From Lachnospiraceae bacterium (GTDB taxonomy: Bacteria > Bacillota > Clostridia > Lachnospirales > Lachnospiraceae): a DNA stretch of 64,000 nucleotides. The position numbers were made by a program, and so were the translations under genes. The stretch spans positions 28,840 to 92,839 of the forward strand of contig CAJTDD010000017.1 of assembly GCA_910574885.1 (NCBI GenBank), given 5' to 3'. Shown piece after piece: positions 52,854-61,797 of this stretch. Position 1 is the stretch's first letter. Each line of letters starts with the position of its first letter. The notes below the pieces were generated by a model, which saw only the letters and a program-made list of their open reading frames with translations, did not search any database and was not told the DNA's origin.

Positions 52854-53852
52854 TTGAACAAAGAATTAAAAAAGAAGATGCGCGGAATTTTGTTGGAACG
52901 GTATGGAGTAGACATTGATGAGGCGGTATGCCGTTTTTCAACGCAGAATTATGCTTTCATTTTTTCAGAAAAGCCCTATATGATCCGCGTCAGTATCTCG
53001 CCTAAAAAGAGCAGGAAAGAGATTCTCAGCGAACTAATGTGGGTGGACGACTTAAAACCGTTCAAACAGACCATCTGTGAGCCGAACGAGTCGCTTAATG
53101 GGATTCTTCTGGAAGAATTTGAGATTGACGGCGTCTTATACCGTGCCAGTATGTTCCGTACGGCACGAGGGAACATTAAGCCCACAACCGAGATGAAGCC
53201 CATGTTCTTTATCTGTGTGGGCGATCTGTTAGGAACCATCCATCATGTCAGCACCAACGAAAGAGAACTGGGAATCCAGTATGGCCGGAAAAGGATGAAG
53301 GATACCTTTGGCGAATTAAAAAACCGCGTGGCAGTAAATATGACGCCTGAAATCGAAAAGAGGATTCATGCCATTCAGCAGGAAGTAGACAATCTGCCGG
53401 AAGAACTGGGGCGGTATGGCATCTGCCATGGAGATTTTCATATTAATAACTTTTTTGTGGAGGAAAATAATATCTGGCTGTTCGATTTTGACGGCTGTAC
53501 CTATGCTCATTATCTGTATGACGTAGCCAGCTTTGTCCAGGCATGTTTCCTTATGGGTTACAAAGCAGGCGAAGACTGCCGCAAAGTGCTTTACGAGGAC
53601 ATCCTGCCCTATTTTAAGACGGGTTATGAGTTGAATAAGGATTGTGACGAACATTATTGGGAGCATTTGGAGCTGTTTATCGCTTACCGTGTGGCAATGG
53701 CATATATGTCTCTCTTGGAGATTGACGAGTGCGGTGTTGTGGACAATCTGGAACAGATCAGGCAGTTTTTGGGTTACATAATCTCTCAGGATGATGTATT
53801 GGACGCTATGACGGCAGCATTGAAAAAACGAGGAACTTCCAATGAAAAATGA
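52854..53852 (+). CDS. Aminoglycoside-phosphotransferase-like kinase
   Basis: A 332-residue protein of the APH/choline-kinase fold. It starts at TTG with AAGGAGTGAGG upstream, giving (M)NKELKKKMRGILLERYGVD. The Brenner motif is GICHGDFHINNFFVEENNI near 204-222 (catalytic Asp, Asn), followed by IWLFDFDGCTYAHYLYDVAS with the metal-binding Asp. The substrate could be a small molecule or a protein serine; no resistance phenotype can be inferred. It overlaps the MATE gene by 11 bp, so the two act together. Confidence 0.85.
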   Translation: MNKELKKKMRGILLERYGVDIDEAVCRFSTQNYAFIFSEKPYMIRVSISPKKSRKEILSELMWVDDLKPFKQTICEPNESLNGILLEEFEIDGVLYRASMFRTARGNIKPTTEMKPMFFICVGDLLGTIHHVSTNERELGIQYGRKRMKDTFGELKNRVAVNMTPEIEKRIHAIQQEVDNLPEELGRYGICHGDFHINNFFVEENNIWLFDFDGCTYAHYLYDVASFVQACFLMGYKAGEDCRKVLYEDILPYFKTGYELNKDCDEHYWEHLELFIAYRVAMAYMSLLEIDECGVVDNLEQIRQFLGYIISQDDVLDAMTAALKKRGTSNEK

Positions 53853-55620
53853 TTATATCGTCCGAAATTTATATCGCTCTTTTGTGATTGTTTCCATATT
53901 GTCTGCATTGACGGCGACGGTAGGGATGCTGATTGACAATATGATTGTAGGTTGTTTTCTGGGCTCAGACGCATTGGGGGCAATGGGCGTTGTCGGACCT
54001 GTGAGCCTGCTCTTTTCTGCCTTTGGAAACATTTGTTCCGGCGGAGGGACGGCAAGGGCTTCCCAGGCGCTTGGCAGAGGTGATAAGGAACAGGTCTGCC
54101 GTATTTTCACTGTTACCATGCTGTTTGCTTTTCTTGTGGGAGTGGTTCTTACAGTTGCCGGCTTGCTTTTTGCACCGCAGATTGCCGATATTCTGGGCGC
54201 CCATGGAGCGCTAAAGGAGTTGACCACCCAATATCTGTATGGCTATTTTTTAGGCGCCCTTCCCACGCTTATGATGACGGCTCTGATGGGATTTTTCCGT
54301 ATCGACGGTTCCCCGCGTCTGCCAATCCTGTGTATCGCTGTTATGACGGTATGTAACATTGCGTTGGATCTGTTCATGGTTCTTGTATTACATAAAGGTA
54401 TGCTGGGTATGGCGCTGGCAACAGCCATCAGTTATTTCATTGCAGTTCTGGTAGGCTGTTCGCATTTTACCAGAAAATACAACACACTGAAACTGACGGC
54501 TGTAAAGGGAATCGGAAAAGAACTGTCCTCTATGATCGTAACCGGAGCGCCTACGGCCATTAGCCGGATCAGCGATACTCTTAAAGTGATGATCCTGAAT
54601 AATCTTATGGTTACTGTTATCGGCGTAGGTGCGGTCACGGCGCTGAATGTCCGGACACAGGCAAATAACATCGTAGGCGCATTGATCGTCGGCATCGGAC
54701 AGGCGGCGATTCCCGTGACCGGCATGTTCTATGGGGAAGAGGATCGGACCGCCCTTGAAGATACCTTAAAGACATCCCTGCGGATAGGGATGACACTCTG
54801 TTTGGCAGGGGCTGTCATACTGCTTTTGTTCCCGGCATTTTTTGTAGGGATTTTCGGGGTTACGGATCCTGCTATTATGGAAATGTCAAATACAGCCATA
54901 CGGATGTTTGCTGTCGGAATGCCTATTGCTTTGACAAACACGATTATGATGAATTTCTATCAAAGTACCAGAAAAACAGGCCTGGCAACTTTGATCTGTG
55001 TACTCCAAAGCCTGGTATTTACCGTGGTAATGGCATTTTTGCTGATCAGGCCTATGGGCAGCACCGGCGTTTGGACTGCGTTCCTTCTCGGGGAAATATT
55101 TACGTTTATTACAATTGTTTTATATGTTTCCATAAAGAATAGAAAATTTTCCCTGAAAATTTCGTCCTATATGCTTCTGGACGAGGATTTCGGAGGAAAT
55201 CCCAAAGACAGGCTGGAGCTTTCTATCGGCAACAGTATGGATGAAGTAATGAATATATCTTCCGGCATTTTGCGGTTAGAAAATAACTGGGATACCGACA
55301 AAAAAATGTTGAATGAAATTTCCCTCTGCATAGAGGAAATGGCCGGCAATGTTGTACAACATGCTTTTAAGCCGGGAGAAAAGAAGTGGTTTGACGTGCT
55401 GATTTTAAATAAGCCCGAGTCTGTCGTTATACGTATGCGCGATAACGGCTCCGCCTTTGACCCTTCCGATTATCTGAATATGGCCAAAGACGTGGATGGA
55501 AAAGAGACATTTGGCATTAAAATGATCTCTTCCCTTGCCGATAAATTTGATTACTCGCGCAATATGGGACTTAATGTCCTGATTATTGCCCTTAAAAAGC
55601 ATTGCGAAACTCACATTTGA
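53842..55620 (+). CDS. MATE transporter fused to a GHKL/RsbW-like ATPase domain
   Basis: A 592-residue fusion. Residues about 1-440 form a twelve-helix MATE exporter (SALTATVGMLIDNMIVGCFL, FGNICSGGGTARASQALGRG). Residues about 465-592 resemble the anti-sigma-factor HATPase_c domain: an N box with NEISLCIEEMAGNVVQHAFK, a G1 box VIRMRDNGSAFDPSD, and GIKMISSLADKFDYSRN. The ATPase half could sense ATP or phosphorylate a partner to gate the transporter. No SpoIIE phosphatase or STAS partner is nearby, though a kinase-like gene overlaps upstream. Substrate unknown. Confidence 0.85.
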   Translation: MKNDYIVRNLYRSFVIVSILSALTATVGMLIDNMIVGCFLGSDALGAMGVVGPVSLLFSAFGNICSGGGTARASQALGRGDKEQVCRIFTVTMLFAFLVGVVLTVAGLLFAPQIADILGAHGALKELTTQYLYGYFLGALPTLMMTALMGFFRIDGSPRLPILCIAVMTVCNIALDLFMVLVLHKGMLGMALATAISYFIAVLVGCSHFTRKYNTLKLTAVKGIGKELSSMIVTGAPTAISRISDTLKVMILNNLMVTVIGVGAVTALNVRTQANNIVGALIVGIGQAAIPVTGMFYGEEDRTALEDTLKTSLRIGMTLCLAGAVILLLFPAFFVGIFGVTDPAIMEMSNTAIRMFAVGMPIALTNTIMMNFYQSTRKTGLATLICVLQSLVFTVVMAFLLIRPMGSTGVWTAFLLGEIFTFITIVLYVSIKNRKFSLKISSYMLLDEDFGGNPKDRLELSIGNSMDEVMNISSGILRLENNWDTDKKMLNEISLCIEEMAGNVVQHAFKPGEKKWFDVLILNKPESVVIRMRDNGSAFDPSDYLNMAKDVDGKETFGIKMISSLADKFDYSRNMGLNVLIIALKKHCETHI

Positions 55621-55653
55621 TTTTGAGAAAAAGGACATAGATTTTGAATACAT

Positions 55654-55693
55654 AAAAAATGGAGGAAATGTTGATTCTACAGCGTTTCCTCCA
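55654..55693 (-). terminator. Terminator of the dockerin-protein gene
   Basis: On the minus strand GGAGGAAACGCTG...CATTTCCTCC followed by ATTTTTTATG. It lies between convergent genes and may also slow the MATE transcript. Confidence 0.75.
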
Positions 55694-55699
55694 CCAGTC

Positions 55700-57592
55700 T
55701 TACAAATCAGAGTTCTTTTTGCTGACAAAATTCAATAATTTTATTACATCATTCATACTGACCCCATTTCCATCTACATCTGCCGCCGCCAGTGCTTCAC
55801 CTGTCAATATTTTTTTCTTAGACACATGGTTCAGACACAGTATTACATCATTCATAGTTATTTCCCCGTCTTTGTCAATATCTCCCTTTTTTACTCCAAA
55901 ATAATTTGTAAAAGTTAGTTTAGATGTATCTGATTCCTTTGACCATGTTTTACCTCCATCGGTAGACCTCTTTACAGAAGTTAGGGACGGGGTTAGGCTA
56001 GAACCGTTGGCGGTAACAGTGACGGTGACTTTGTACTGGGTCTGGTCTTTTTGGATACTGTCATAGTCAGAGGATTCCATTGTGGTCTGGAATACTATGT
56101 AGTTGTAGGTGCCTGGATATATAAATTTTATCTCAGGACTTGTATTCATGTTTGCAACAATACCTGAAAATCCCCCTCCACAGCCAATTTCATTAAGATG
56201 TGCTAAGTATTCTGCCTGTACTCTGTAAATTCTACCACAAGAAGAACATTTAACTCCAGAAACACGTTCTATATTTTCTTCAAGAGGTAGTGTAATTGAA
56301 GAACCACTACTCGGCTTAACTCTTGCAATTCCTTCAAAATAAGCAGGTGTATCAGTATCCCCGTATGGATATGGAAATTTGTTGAATATAGGGTCGCCTT
56401 CTTTTTCTGGGGCGATAGAGTAGGTGAACGAGTCGCCCGCCTTAAAATTTCTACCCTCCATATTGACTATGATGTTAGTATCTAAGGAATACTTCACAGG
56501 CGAATACTTGTATGTGGCATTAAAGCTCTCATTAGAACCACTTAAATCGGTAGTACCCGTTACGGATTCCTTATTCCATGTATAGTTATTATCCTCTTTA
56601 TGGGTTATCTGATAATTTACACCAGTAGGCATAGATTCAGTCTTGAACTGATACCTCGCCGGAAATGATACACTACCAATACCATTCTCTAATTCAAGAG
56701 TGTGTTCACTTACTACGTCACCACCATATACTAATTTATAAGGCAAAGAAGTAGTAAGACCTTTACCATCCTTAATAAGATTAAAGTTGTAAGTAAATAC
56801 CCTATCACCATCCATATACTGACCGTTGCCATCTATACGAGTGGATAAAGTGAAGTCACTTACTTCCTGCCTGACGTTATGGTATGTACTGCTACTCTCT
56901 ATACCACTGTAAGAAACACCACCTACCGAACAAACACTAGCTTTACTAGATACAGTACCCTCAGACTTAGTATTGCATGTAATATGGAACATTACAGCAT
57001 CATCCCAAGATAACTGGTTAGCTTTGAATACTACGTCGTTGCCCTCAAGCCTAGCAGAATAACCAGAACTACCAGATATCGTATGTTGGTTAGCCGCCGA
57101 AGTAGACGAAGTTAAGTTGTACTTAGCAGTAGATACATCTGCCTCAAGAGAGTTGTCTATATGTATCTTAACTTCTACATTTGTTAAATCATCCTTATCA
57201 TGTACGTTTTTTACTTGGACATAGTACTCAATCGTGTCACCTAAGTTTACAGGAACTGGATAAGCCTCAGAAATCGAAGAAGGCTCACTCTTTATAGTAA
57301 GTTGCACAGGGCACTCGTCTGACTGTGCACTGACAGCACCCGCCACCCCACTCCTTGCTTCTTCAACATTCGTTTCTAATTCTTCACCCTCTGTTTCACC
57401 GCTGACCGTCCCCGACTTTTCCTCCGGGGATATCTCCGGGACATCCTCATTACCGCCTATTTCTTCTACATTCACCTCGTTATTAATATCATTTTCACTC
57501 TCAATCTCAGCCAAAACACCCCCGCCGATTAGGGTTGAACACATCAACGCTATAACCAGAACCGCTATGGCTCTCTTAAAATATCTTCTCAT
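55700..57592 (-). CDS. Secreted surface protein with C-terminal dockerin
   Basis: A 630-residue exported protein. Signal peptide: RAIAVLVIALMCSTLIGGGVLA. An acidic stretch follows (about 35-80), then beta-rich repeats (for example QLTIKSEPSSISEAYPVPVN and KYSLDTNIIVNMEGRNFKAG), a pilin-like segment (TYNYIVFQTTMESSDYDSIQ), and a type I dockerin pair at about 568-625 (GDIDKDGEITMNDVILCLNH; ADVDGNGVSMNDVIKLLNFV). No catalytic domain or LPXTG motif is visible. The dockerin implies binding to a cohesin partner, which is not in the window. Confidence 0.82.
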   Translation of the reverse strand: MRRYFKRAIAVLVIALMCSTLIGGGVLAEIESENDINNEVNVEEIGGNEDVPEISPEEKSGTVSGETEGEELETNVEEARSGVAGAVSAQSDECPVQLTIKSEPSSISEAYPVPVNLGDTIEYYVQVKNVHDKDDLTNVEVKIHIDNSLEADVSTAKYNLTSSTSAANQHTISGSSGYSARLEGNDVVFKANQLSWDDAVMFHITCNTKSEGTVSSKASVCSVGGVSYSGIESSSTYHNVRQEVSDFTLSTRIDGNGQYMDGDRVFTYNFNLIKDGKGLTTSLPYKLVYGGDVVSEHTLELENGIGSVSFPARYQFKTESMPTGVNYQITHKEDNNYTWNKESVTGTTDLSGSNESFNATYKYSPVKYSLDTNIIVNMEGRNFKAGDSFTYSIAPEKEGDPIFNKFPYPYGDTDTPAYFEGIARVKPSSGSSITLPLEENIERVSGVKCSSCGRIYRVQAEYLAHLNEIGCGGGFSGIVANMNTSPEIKFIYPGTYNYIVFQTTMESSDYDSIQKDQTQYKVTVTVTANGSSLTPSLTSVKRSTDGGKTWSKESDTSKLTFTNYFGVKKGDIDKDGEITMNDVILCLNHVSKKKILTGEALAAADVDGNGVSMNDVIKLLNFVSKKNSDL

Positions 57593-57610
57593 GCCTTATA
57601 CCTCCTACTG

Positions 57611-57651
57611 CTAAAAATACAGCGTAGTCCAAATGACTCACTACGCTGTAT
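57611..57651 (-). terminator. Terminator after the Ig-like protein fragment
   Basis: On the minus strand ATACAGCGTAG-N13-CTACGCTGTAT, an 11-bp perfect stem, then TTTTTAG. It separates the Ig-like gene from the dockerin gene. Confidence 0.85.
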
Positions 57652-57659
57652 CCCCTTCC

Positions 57660-58331
57660 CTATCTTCCTGCCTTGCAGAATCTTCTCCTACATGCAAACA
57701 GAACCACAGCCATTGAAAGTGCAAACATCAATACATATAATACAACATCCGCTGTATCCCCTGTCTTTGGGCTATTTCCCGTCTTTGCACTATCCTTCTT
57801 TGTGCTGTCCGTCTTTGTCCCATCTGCCTTATCCTGTCCCGGCGCCGGTTTCACAGAGCCTTCTTTTACCGTAATCTTACAGCTTGCTTTCTTATCGCCT
57901 ACCGTTGCGGTAATTTCCGCTTCCCCGGCTTTCAATGCCTTGACCCTTCCATTCTCTACTGATAAAATGGCTGAGTCTGAGCTTGCCCATACTACATCCT
58001 TCAAATCGGTTGTGTTTTCAGGGTTATAAATGACGGTGAGCGTTTCCTCAGTCCCGACTACCATTTCCTTGATAACCTTGTCAAAGGCGATAGAATCCAA
58101 TGGAATTTCTTTCACTTCGATTTCCGTTTCTTTTTCAACCGTTTCCCCGGCTTTCCCTGCACCGTCAAAGAAGGTAATGACAGCCTTCACTTTTATCTTC
58201 CCTTCTTTTACTCCTTTCAGCAAACCGGATACCGTATCAATGGACGCAACTTCTTCATCCGAGACAGCCAGACCGGAATCGAACCGGTACGGGAGATTAG
58301 TCCCGCAGGATTTTAAGTCCGTAAAGCCCAA
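57660..58331 (-). pseudogene. 5'-truncated Ig-like, wall-anchored surface protein
   Basis: A reading frame of 223 codons whose first 20 or so residues (GFTDLKSCGTNLPYRFDSGL) are only a translation of the tRNA-Leu fragment at 58267-58320. The genuine part begins near AVSDEEVASIDTVSGLLKGV and carries a bacterial Ig-like (BID_2) domain (VWASSDSAILSVENGRVKAL), a Lys/Asp/Thr linker, a sortase-like SPKTGD motif, a membrane helix (VVLYVLMFALSMAVVLFACR) and a basic tail. Signal peptide and upstream domains are missing. It is therefore the 3' remnant of a cell-wall protein cut at an integration junction. Confidence 0.8.
58267..58320 (-). other. 3' fragment of tRNA-Leu(UAA), putative attachment-site scar
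   Basis: On the minus strand GGACTTAAAATCC (anticodon arm, UAA), GGGACTAATCTCCC (variable arm) and CCGGTTCGATTCCGG (T-arm) are followed by TCTGGC, the 3' acceptor strand. The D-arm and the 5' acceptor strand are absent. A partial tRNA 3' end beside an integrase gene is the usual footprint of tRNA-targeted integration. Confidence 0.85.
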
Positions 58332-58630
58332 TTAACCACGTTAGTACAAATTGGAACTCATTGGAACTTAGAACCCTTAGAAAATGCAGGAAATTCAGGG
58401 TTTTTTACAGCAAAAAGCTGGTAATCCTTTTAAATACAGGACAAATCAAGAATTTGGTTTTGGCAAGGAAAAAATCATATTGGAGGGATGTTGGAGGGAT
58501 GTAGAAGGGATCTTACCCAGATTTCACATTCTCTTCCATACAAATTATAATGTAACTGCCATAACTACTATTAGCAAAGACGGACGGTTTTTAGCCATCC
58601 GTCTTTTTCGATTCAAAGAAAGGAACTATT
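58321..58630 (+). other. 310-bp gap at the left end of the mobile element
   Basis: It holds a direct repeat TTGGAACT (twice within 22 bp at about 58347-58370), AT-rich sequence, and the hairpin at 58577-58608. An open frame of 113 codons overlaps the next gene in another phase and looks like noise. Confidence 0.5.
58577..58608 (+). terminator. Terminator hairpin upstream of the HTH gene
   Basis: AAAGACGGA-CGGTTTTTAGCCA-TCCGTCTTTTT with a T tail, 20 bp before the HTH start. It may stop incoming transcription or attenuate the element genes. Confidence 0.75.
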
Positions 58631-59821
58631 ATGGAAAATCAAACCTATCAATTAGAGCTGAAACAAATCGTAGAATTTCCTCGCTGCAGAATTTACAGAG
58701 ATTTCATACGGTCACTCGTCACTAACAAGGGCATCCGAACAAACGGAGGCTCTTTTCTTTTTTATTACATCGTCCTGTGCTCTTATGCAAATTACAGGTC
58801 ATCCTACCGCCGTACAGAAACTATGACATATCTTGTCGGGCCTGGGGAATGGATCTGCACCCTGGCTGAACTGCGCATCTGGTTTCGGTGCCGGTTCCAG
58901 CATCAGGCAATCTCAATCTTGGAGTACCTACAGAAACAGAACTATATCACATACTCTCTTCTGGAGAACAAGAAGGTTGTGAAGTTTAAGATCACAGACT
59001 GGCCGAAGGATAATACCGTACTGGAATACAACTTCCCCTGCAAGAAGGATGACGGCTTTTTCTTTTTTCCAATTGCCAAAGTTCATGAGCTAATCAGCAT
59101 GGGGAAATGCTCGGAGATGGACATGCTTTTAGATATGTGGATTCATGCCATCTATAACGATCCGTCTGTGCAAGGCTCCTATTCAGGTCCGGTTGTGTAT
59201 TACCGCAACAACACCGGCAATCCGGTGACCAGCTTCCAGACATTGGGCGACCGTTGGAACCATTCCAAAACAACCGTATCACGTACCTTAAAGAAATTTG
59301 AAGAAATGAAGCTTATCACATTAGTTTCCTTCACCGGGAAGCATGGCAGCATGATTTATCTGAATGATTATCTGTCAGTCATGTTCGATATCAGCGATGT
59401 GATGATCGACAAGGAGGAGATTGCCATGACTATGCAGCTACCAATCCATGTACCAGAAAACAAGGGCGAACCCTGCGTTTCAGAAGTCGTGAAAGAAGAA
59501 CAGGTCAGCGTTCCAGAAAATGATCCGTGCGTTTCGAAATCGCACATGCAGTTTATCATCCAAAAAGTGGCGGAAATGCTGAAATCACAAGGGATTCCGT
59601 GCTGCGAGTGTCCCAAAACCCGCTATATATTATCTCCTTTATCCTCTGCCTGCAAGAATATAGTAAATATATATACTCTAAGTATTATCTGCCCTTACGG
59701 AAATGCAGCCTATCGGTTTGAGTTGACCGTCAAGCCTGAAGAGAAGGACTATCTGGAGAGGAATCCGATTCTGAAAGAGCATGCAGATATTGTGGAAAAG
59801 ATTCTGAAGGGGGCTGAATAG
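58631..59821 (+). CDS. Helix-turn-helix protein of the mobile element
   Basis: A 396-residue protein beginning MENQTYQLELKQIVEFPRCR after AAAGGAA. Two winged-helix-like regions are suggested: AELRIWFRCRFQHQAISILE near 79-98, and TLGDRWNHSKTTVSRTLKKF near 202-221. It looks like a replication-initiator or MarR-like DNA-binding protein; such proteins accompany tyrosine recombinases in small Lachnospiraceae elements. It is followed by the regulator gene after 1 bp and then the recombinase. Exact function unknown. Confidence 0.65.
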   Translation: MENQTYQLELKQIVEFPRCRIYRDFIRSLVTNKGIRTNGGSFLFYYIVLCSYANYRSSYRRTETMTYLVGPGEWICTLAELRIWFRCRFQHQAISILEYLQKQNYITYSLLENKKVVKFKITDWPKDNTVLEYNFPCKKDDGFFFFPIAKVHELISMGKCSEMDMLLDMWIHAIYNDPSVQGSYSGPVVYYRNNTGNPVTSFQTLGDRWNHSKTTVSRTLKKFEEMKLITLVSFTGKHGSMIYLNDYLSVMFDISDVMIDKEEIAMTMQLPIHVPENKGEPCVSEVVKEEQVSVPENDPCVSKSHMQFIIQKVAEMLKSQGIPCCECPKTRYILSPLSSACKNIVNIYTLSIICPYGNAAYRFELTVKPEEKDYLERNPILKEHADIVEKILKGAE

Positions 59822-59822
59822 G

Positions 59823-60569
59823 ATGAAGGATACAAGCAGGAAGGATGCGGGGATGCAGAATGCAAAATGGAAAGATACTGGAGTGAATGATGTGGAATCG
59901 GAGGATACAGCAATGAATGGTACAGAATCGGAGAATACAGGAATGGGGAATGCAAAGATGAATGCAAAAAAAAGTCGGGGAATAACTGAAAATGGTGCTG
60001 AAATCCCCAATTTAAAGAAAAGTAATACCAGAAAGAGGGATAGCCGGAATAGATTAAGCGACTGGAATCCGGAAGAGGATCCGCGCTTTCATGATACCTA
60101 TAAATTTCTTCGGAGATATCGGGATGCCACCTATAGCCTGAAAGTAGTAGTCCACCAGATGGAGACACAGTTCCGGCTGAAATATGGGACAAGTGTGGAT
60201 GAATTCCTTGATTCCATCTATACTGCAGGAGCCGATCTGTCCGGAGATGATATTGAAGAACGAGCAAAGAGCATTGAGCGGAGCAACCGGATGTTGAAAA
60301 TGCTGGATTCCTCTGTGGATTTGCTTAGAATCAATCACAAACACGGAGAACAGTACTATTGGATTCTCTACTATACCTTCCTTTCCCCTCAGAAACCGAG
60401 CGGTACAAACGAGATCATAGAGAAGCTGCGGCCACATATTTCCAATATTTCCTATCGCACCTATTATCGAAAAAGGCATAAGGCAATCGAATCACTGAGT
60501 ACCATACTTTGGGGGTATACCGCTAAGGAAACCATTGAGATACTAAATGAATTTTTCCCTGAAGAATAA
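59823..60569 (+). CDS. Putative phage-like transcriptional regulator
   Basis: A 248-residue protein. The first 50 residues are low complexity, built from imperfect repeats of Lys-Asp-Thr/Met-Asn-Gly type, so a start at a later Met (for example MNAKKSRGITENG) is possible. The C-terminal half (about 100-248) resembles ArpU/sigma-like regulators, with HISNISYRTYYRKRHKAIES as a helix-turn-helix candidate. It lies between the HTH and recombinase genes. Assignment is tentative. Confidence 0.5.
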   Translation: MKDTSRKDAGMQNAKWKDTGVNDVESEDTAMNGTESENTGMGNAKMNAKKSRGITENGAEIPNLKKSNTRKRDSRNRLSDWNPEEDPRFHDTYKFLRRYRDATYSLKVVVHQMETQFRLKYGTSVDEFLDSIYTAGADLSGDDIEERAKSIERSNRMLKMLDSSVDLLRINHKHGEQYYWILYYTFLSPQKPSGTNEIIEKLRPHISNISYRTYYRKRHKAIESLSTILWGYTAKETIEILNEFFPEE

Positions 60570-60631
60570 AATCATCGACATTTCATAGATGGATGCTCAT
60601 AATTAGTATAAAAACTAAGGAGTATCCATTT

Positions 60632-61558
60632 ATGAGCAGATTAGAGACTTTAATTGCAAACTACTTGAAAAACTGTGAATCCATTAAAAAACTGGATAGG
60701 AAGACACTGAAGGCTTATCGTATTGATCTGGCGCAATTTCAAGCATTTATGCGGAAATATCCCGATTTTGAAGATAAAACTGCTATAAACGAGTATATCT
60801 CATCTCTCCATGACCAGTATAAGCCCCGAACCACCAAAAGAAAGATTGCTGCTCTAAAAGCTTTCTTCCACCATTTGATTTATGAAGAGATTATTACCCT
60901 GAATCCATTTGACAAGATCAACGTAAAATTTAGAGAACCACAAATACTACCCCGGACAATACCGGAAGCTACGATTGCTGATTTTATCTCCACAATGTAT
61001 AAACAAAAGTCGCTTGCAGATACAACCTATCAATACAATGCAATCCTTCGCGACATCACTATTATTGAGCTGCTCTTTTCCACAGGCGTCAGAATCTCAG
61101 AACTGTGCGCCTTAAGACTACAGCAAGTGGATCTGGTGTCCTACAAAATAATCATTTACGGAAAAGGTTCTAAAGAACGACTAATCCAAATCGGCAATGA
61201 TGACGTCAAAAAGGTGGTGTCTGAATATTATAATGCTTTTCAAGCAGATATTCTCTCCACCGGATGGTTTTTCATCAATCGACTTCATCAGCGGTATTCA
61301 GAACAATCTGTACGGGCTATGATTGTGAAGTACTTAAAACTGGCAATGATCGATATGCATATTACTCCGCATATGTTCCGCCATTCATTCGCCACTTTGC
61401 TACTGGAAGCTGACGTTGACATCCGGTATATACAAAAAATGCTTGGTCACAGTTCAATCAAAACAACTGAAATTTATACGAGTGTATCCATGGCAAAGCA
61501 GAATAATATCTTGACGACTAAACATCCAAGGAATTTTATGAAATTAAATGAATACTAA
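60632..61558 (+). CDS. Tyrosine recombinase/integrase (XerC/D family)
   Basis: A 308-residue integrase. The N-terminal core-binding domain is at 1-95 (LKAYRIDLAQFQAFMRKYPD). The catalytic domain has Arg in STGVRISELCALRLQQVDL, HMFRHSFATLLLEADVD (His-X2-Arg-His), LGHSSIKTTEIYTSVS with the trailing His and the nucleophilic Tyr. AAGGAG precedes the MSRLETL start. It probably catalyses integration of the element at the tRNA-Leu site whose 3' fragment lies 2.3 kb to the left. Confidence 0.9.
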   Translation: MSRLETLIANYLKNCESIKKLDRKTLKAYRIDLAQFQAFMRKYPDFEDKTAINEYISSLHDQYKPRTTKRKIAALKAFFHHLIYEEIITLNPFDKINVKFREPQILPRTIPEATIADFISTMYKQKSLADTTYQYNAILRDITIIELLFSTGVRISELCALRLQQVDLVSYKIIIYGKGSKERLIQIGNDDVKKVVSEYYNAFQADILSTGWFFINRLHQRYSEQSVRAMIVKYLKLAMIDMHITPHMFRHSFATLLLEADVDIRYIQKMLGHSSIKTTEIYTSVSMAKQNNILTTKHPRNFMKLNEY

Positions 61559-61589
61559 AAGCACGTTAACTTTTTAGCTTTCCTGAAGA

Positions 61590-61634
61590 AAAAGCAGTGA
61601 ACTTTTCTTTTGAACTGCGTTCACTGCTTTTCTA
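61590..61634 (+). terminator. Terminator after the recombinase gene
   Basis: AAAAGCAGTGAAC...GTTCACTGCTTTT, 13-bp arms, followed by TCTATT. Confidence 0.75.
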
Positions 61635-61797
61635 TTACTTTCAACTCCCCACTCCGCCGACAATCCTATCCTAGCTTCTATTTCTAGAGTGTAGCAAGTG
61701 GCGGAGAATTAGTGCTATGTTGGGTTTTGTAAATGCCAAAGTACTAAGTTCTGCTTCATAAACCATAAAAACTATGAACCATTAACCTCAAAAAATT

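Noticed and set aside
58267..58340. A complete tRNA-Leu gene
   Set aside because: The D-arm and 5' acceptor strand are missing upstream of the anticodon arm; only the 3' portion exists.
58384..58725. 113-codon plus-strand frame before the HTH gene
   Set aside because: It overlaps the HTH gene in another phase and crosses a terminator hairpin; no family likeness.
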